Below are positions 59,975-64,000 of a stretch of 64,000 nt of DNA, in pieces. The notes below the pieces were generated by a model. That model worked only from the letters and a program-made list of their open reading frames with translations. It was not told the origin of the DNA and searched no databases. Each line of letters opens with the position of its first letter. Within the stretch, counting starts at the first letter, position 1. The stretch lies in the NCBI GenBank assembly GCA_036346375.1, contig CM070508.1, positions 36,166,862 to 36,230,861 on the forward strand, in the 5' to 3' direction. A program made the position numbers and the translations under genes. Source of the stretch: Guadua angustifolia. Taxonomy: Eukaryota > Streptophyta > Magnoliopsida > Poales > Poaceae.

Positions 59975-61073
59975 TCAGGGGCGCCCTTCCAGATGAGGAG
60001 GTTGCATTTTGATGCTTACATCCCAAATGAAGTTAGCGCAACTTCCTGATGAGTTGGAGTTTCCTGGTGGTCTGGAGACTCCTGATGAGCTGGAGTTTCC
60101 TGGTGGTGTTCAGGGTTCCAGCAACTTTGTATTAAGCGTCGCTACCTCTACTGCTATGTTAGTTTATGTCTGTTTAGAGGCCAATAGGCCCTTGTGCCGT
60201 AGCTGCTATGTCCTGTTTCAGCTTGTGTTAAGAACCGGTGATGTTGCATTATCTATGCTTAGTTCCTTCAGTACCTGGTATCTCCAGTTTAGAAGTGGGT
60301 GTGTGTAACATCCCAATTTTTGACTTTCTAAAAAAAATTCGATATTATTTTATCACAATTTATGATTGTCATGAAATTCCTGGATTTATTAGAATTTCCT
60401 GAGATTTAAAAATTTATTATAAATAGATAAATTTAAAATAAAGCTTGCCTAAAAATATTTTATTTGAGTCTAGAAGGTCTCAAAGTATTTTTGAGATTTT
60501 TCTTTTTCTTTCTGGGATTCTTCCGGGTAATTTACTGATTTAAGGAAATCAATCCATTTTTGCTAATTATGTTAAAAAGGAAAATCTTGAATTAGCCATG
60601 GGAGCTGTACTGTGCATGCCCAAGCCAGATTCGTAGCGGCCCACATGACCAGGGATTTTAGATGGACCTTTGGCAGCCATTAGATCGCTTGGGATTAGGA
60701 AATTAATTGTTGACTGTTGAGATTGGGAATAGAGTTCGCTGCAAGCACTTCTTCCGTTTTCCAGCGCGCGGTCGAGTGGAATTTCCCGCGCTGGCGCCGA
60801 GTGCGGTACGGGACCGAAGCCGTTTCCAGGCGGGAGCGCCGTGCGCGTGGCCGATTCAATTGCGAGCGCTGCGCCGGCCGAAGCTAACAGAGACTCGGAG
60901 TCCGTGTTCGCGCGGGAAAAAGGTGCTGCGGCTGTGGGCCCTGCGCGTGGTTGAATTCGGAAGGAGCGAAGACCTTCCTTGCGGGAGAAGACGTGGCCGA
61001 TTCGAACACCGTAGCTGGCGTCGGGATCATCACGAACTCTGAGTCCGATCGGGCGGGAGAGAAGTACGTGCGC

Positions 61074-61081
61074 TATTTAAA
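61074..61081 (+). promoter_or_regulatory. TATA-like box of the solo LTR
   Basis: TATTTAAA followed by a C-rich stretch (CCCCGCGCCCG) sits in the G/C-rich part of the LTR, a plausible promoter site giving a long R/U5. Prediction only. Confidence 0.4.
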
Positions 61082-62410
61082 CCCCGCGCCCGAGCGTCGG
61101 AAGAATCAAGCGATCAGAAAAGAAATCGCCGTGCGTCGCCAGAACCGAGCGGCGAAAGGAAAAAGAGATCGCGCCAACGATCGAAGATCTCGCGAAGGAG
61201 TGCGTGGCGTCGCCAAGAGTACGAACGGCAGAAGGAAATTCCAGGCGCTCGAGCGAGTCGCGTCGTCGAGGAAAAATCGTGAAGTTGCAGTGTCGCCAGG
61301 AGATTTCCGAGCGCGCGCTGCCGAGTTGTCGTCGGGTCGTCGTCTTCGTCTCCGGTGAATTCAAGCCACCGTCGCTTCATCGCCAATCGGGAACTTCACC
61401 AGCCGTCGGATCGTAATCAAGCGTACGGAATTCATCCACGTTACTGCGGAATCGGTAAGCGTCGTAGATTAAATATCAACCGTTGGATTTAGGTCGGATA
61501 GTTGATATTAGGCCACGTAGTAGATTTACCCGTAACCGTTAGATTGAGTTCATCAGTCTAGATTTCGCCACGTTTTGTCCGTGTAGCCGGGGCGAGAAAA
61601 TCCGTGTTTTCCTTTATAGAAATAATTCAGGAAAATAAGAATTCTTAGTTTCAGAATTAACTAAACATCCGAATATTATAACTTTTGCATATGAACTCCG
61701 ATTTGGGTGATTCAAACTCCTAAAAATCTATAACCTCAAGATATATTTAATAGGGGTTTTTTATTTGAATTTTTGAGTTCATTTGCTATTTGTTCTTGGT
61801 GTTTATTTGCTACTTGGTTTTGGTTTTTATTTGCTTTCTCTCTCGATTCGCGTAGACGTTGAGTTGAGCGAAGTTTCGGAGGAGGAATTATTATTTCAAG
61901 AGCAATCTTCGGAGCAATACCAGGAGCTTAAGCAAGGCAAGTTGTGCTTTGATCATGTTGCACCCATAAATTAGATTGCATGCTATTTTGATTTACCTTA
62001 TCACATGTTATTTTATGTGTACAAATGATTTTGACCTAGATTGGGATTTAGATATTATACCCTTTTGAATTACACCCTACCTTGTTAAATTGTATGCCAT
62101 GATCCACTTGTCACCCTAGGTTGGTTAATTATAGTTGGTTAATAGAAAATCAACATGGATGGCTAGAACGGAATAGAATTGCTTAGCCATGCCACGTCAT
62201 CACATGCTCTTGGAGTATTGTTTATTAATCTTGACTAATGGAATATGGAACTATGATAATAATTTGTGGGCCATGTGTGGTCGCACAAAGAGATTGAGTT
62301 GTTGTGACAATGAGTCACATAGCGATGTTGATTTGTGAAGAGCACGTGGTGTTTGGTAATCAAGCTGGGTGGAAAAATGATTTAAACGAGGCAAGTGGCA
62401 AGATTATTTC

Positions 62411-62531
62411 TGGTGGGCCAAGAGTGGCAATTGGGCGGTCGCATTTGGTTTTTGGTGGGCCAAGCGTGGCAATTGGGCGGTCGTATTTGGTGGGCCAAGA
62501 GTGGCAATTGGGCGGTCGCATTTGGTTTTTG
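62411..62531 (+). repeat. minisatellite in the solo LTR
   Basis: Three head-to-tail copies starting at 62411, 62453 and 62488 of a unit containing TGGTGGGCCAAGAGTGGCAA and TTGGGCGGTCG. Spacing is 42 and 35 bp; the shorter unit lacks a TTTTTGG segment. Confidence 0.85.
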
Positions 62532-63289
62532 GTTAGTCTTGCCTCGGTCAACTAAGGTTTAGACTTTTTGAAAACTTGGGATGGATGGCAGGTTGCCATG
62601 GAAAATTGAATCTTGACTTAGGACTGGAAACTTGGTTTACTTGAGAAATACTGAATCTATCTATTACTATTATTTGTTTTACTATCATTTCAATCTATAT
62701 ACTATACTTGTTTATAAATGCTGCTTAGTTGCAAATAACCATTGTTAGCCTTTCCGTTGGAATAAGCCTGCATATAGCTATATGATAGGATTGCATTCTG
62801 TGCACAACTTGTTGAGTACATGTTGGTGTACTCACCCTTGCTTAACAACCAACAAACAGTGGAGGAATCATCTTCAATATTGGAGAAGGACTTTCAGGTG
62901 GACGCGTGTCACTAGGCCAATCCTTGTCAGTCGCCTGTGGTGTGCTGATGGGACATCTACGTTTTCTACTACTTTCTGCTGCATTTGTCTTATTGGTCTT
63001 ATTATTGCCTTGCAAGGCTGAATAATGTAAGTGATCATAAGATCATACACTAGTTACATTCAATCCATAAAGTCTTATTATTCTTATCGTTGTGTATGAT
63101 ATGATGCTTACCGATGTTAAGCTGTGTGCACTAGCGTTTGATCCTGGGACTAGTGCGGAAAAACACAGTGGATTCGAATGGTTGGATTCGGGTCCTTACA
63201 GTGTGGAATCTGTGATGTTGTATCAATTATGCTATGTTCCTTATCTGATTGGCACATAGTGCCCGTGCAAGTGGAGTCTCCAATTACTA

Positions 63290-64000
63290 ATGCCAACAAA
63301 CTGCACTGTTTTCTCATAGAATGTTAGAGGTCTAAACAACCCTGCAAAAAGGGAAAGCATCAAGCGTTTAATTCTATCAACTGGTGCTACTGTGATGTGT
63401 CTGCAGGAGACGAAAATATCTAATTGGACAAAGGGCTTGTTGCATGAAACATTGGGACCGAGATTAGCTAATCAGACGGTCTATATTCCTTCCATTGGAA
63501 CTGCTAGTGGAATCCTTCTTGCGGCCATGGATGATCTCTATAACCTCCAAAATCCTAGATCCACTCCCAATACGATCACTGTGACGTTATCTTCTCGGTG
63601 CGTTGCGACGGTTTGGGACATCACCGGTGTATACGGGCCGCAATCAGACGACGATAAGAAAAACTTTCTTATTGAGTTAGAAGCATTGCAGGGAACTGTG
63701 CTACCTACATGGCTCATCGCGGGTGACTTCAATCTCATCAGACGAGCAGATGAGAAGAACAAAGGCCCGACAAATAGGAGAATGATACAACGATTCAATT
63801 ATATTATAAACAGACTGCAACTCTTAGAGCTGGATCTTCAAGGCCGTCGATTCATATGGTCAAATGAACAAGATCAACCCATCATGATGAGAATTGACCG
63901 TTTCTTAGCAACTACAGAATGGCATGAGACCTTCTCAAATGCGGACCTGTGCGCAATGGCATCAATGACATCAGACCATTGCCCTCTTCTCATGCAAGGA
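63290..64000 (+). pseudogene. LINE ORF2, N-terminal endonuclease domain (partial)
   Basis: ATG 63290 is in frame with a continuous reading frame that runs off the window; only TAG at 63317-63319 interrupts it, where related ORF2 proteins have Trp before NVRGLN. The AP-endonuclease-type catalytic set is present: Asn in NVRGLN, Glu in CLQETK, the pair in IAGDFN, and SDHCPL at the end, with YGPQSDDDK and RIDRFL between. This enzyme nicks target DNA to prime reverse transcription. Because of the early stop, the copy would make no ORF2 unless a later start were used. Confidence 0.88.

Larger units (their letters stand above)
60304..63200 (+). mobile_element. solo LTR of a gypsy element (2897 bp)
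   Basis: Begins TGTAACATCCC and ends GGTCCTTACA, with the perfect 5 bp duplication GTGTG at 60299-60303 and 63201-63205. No internal retroelement sequence is left, so the element was lost by recombination between its LTRs. The first ~250 bases match the 3' LTR of copy A. The LTR has an A/T-rich start, a G/C-rich block (60750-61430) and a long A/T-rich 3' part; ORFs in the G/C-rich block are compositional. Confidence 0.93.
56358..64000 (+). mobile_element. L1-type LINE, continuing past the window end, split by a solo LTR
   Basis: ORF1 with two CCHC zinc knuckles (56358-59974) and an ORF2 starting with an endonuclease domain (63290 onward) are those of a plant L1 element. Between them lie ~410 bp of element sequence and an inserted solo LTR (60304-63200). 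Reverse transcriptase and the poly(A) tail would lie beyond 64000. Confidence 0.88.

Noticed and set aside
60707..61416. ORFs in the G/C-rich block of the solo LTR
   Set aside because: Same reason: low-complexity Arg-rich frames inside an LTR with clear ends, no domain.

Overview
The window looks like repeat-dense nuclear DNA of a grass (Poaceae). Nearly everything recognisable is a plant transposable element: Ty3/gypsy chromoviruses, a Sirevirus-like Ty1/copia element, CACTA, Mutator-like (MULE), hAT, Helitron and L1-type LINE sequences. These are nested in one another, and one gene looks like an ordinary host gene. No prokaryotic genes, CRISPR arrays, rRNA or tRNA genes were found. Family names are given from motifs read in the translations; no database was searched.

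Layout. 1-6036: degenerate + strand chromovirus (copy A), with an unusual ORF before gag, then gag, protease/RT/RNase H/integrase/chromodomain and a truncated 3' LTR. 6425-16343: a second chromovirus (copy B) on the - strand, with two ~3.05 kb LTRs, a PBS, a PPT and a perfect GCTTA target duplication; it has lost gag. Copy B split a decayed CACTA element whose En/Spm-like and Ulp1-like genes and subterminal repeats lie at 16553-19925. About 21185-30260: a long-TIR MULE with a MuDR-type transposase, a plant-mobile-domain (PMD) gene and an intact two-exon GRF-like zinc-ribbon gene on the opposite strand; an 883 bp non-autonomous CACTA sits inside it. 30890-33713: a hAT transposase remnant and a hAT MITE holding an LTR fragment. 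34451-45548: a copia element with AAATT target duplication, inserted in the second copy of a 289 bp tandem duplication. 46540-55545: a FERONIA-type CrRLK1L receptor kinase gene (47986-50511, - strand) between two oppositely oriented copia LTRs, with a Helitron and a duplicated segment upstream. 56358-64000: a LINE with ORF1 and the start of ORF2, separated by an intact 2.9 kb solo LTR with GTGTG target duplication.

Function. Most elements are dead: reading frames carry stop codons that often look like C-to-T decay of CAA/CAG, CGA or TGG codons, plus frameshifts. The genes most likely to make full proteins are the receptor kinase (complete 841-codon frame, but with two substitutions at conserved kinase positions) and the small GRF-like MULE gene. 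The most unusual features are the pre-gag ORF shared by both chromovirus copies, which may fold like a dsRNA-binding domain and whose ATG follows an acceptor-like site, and the three-gene MULE.
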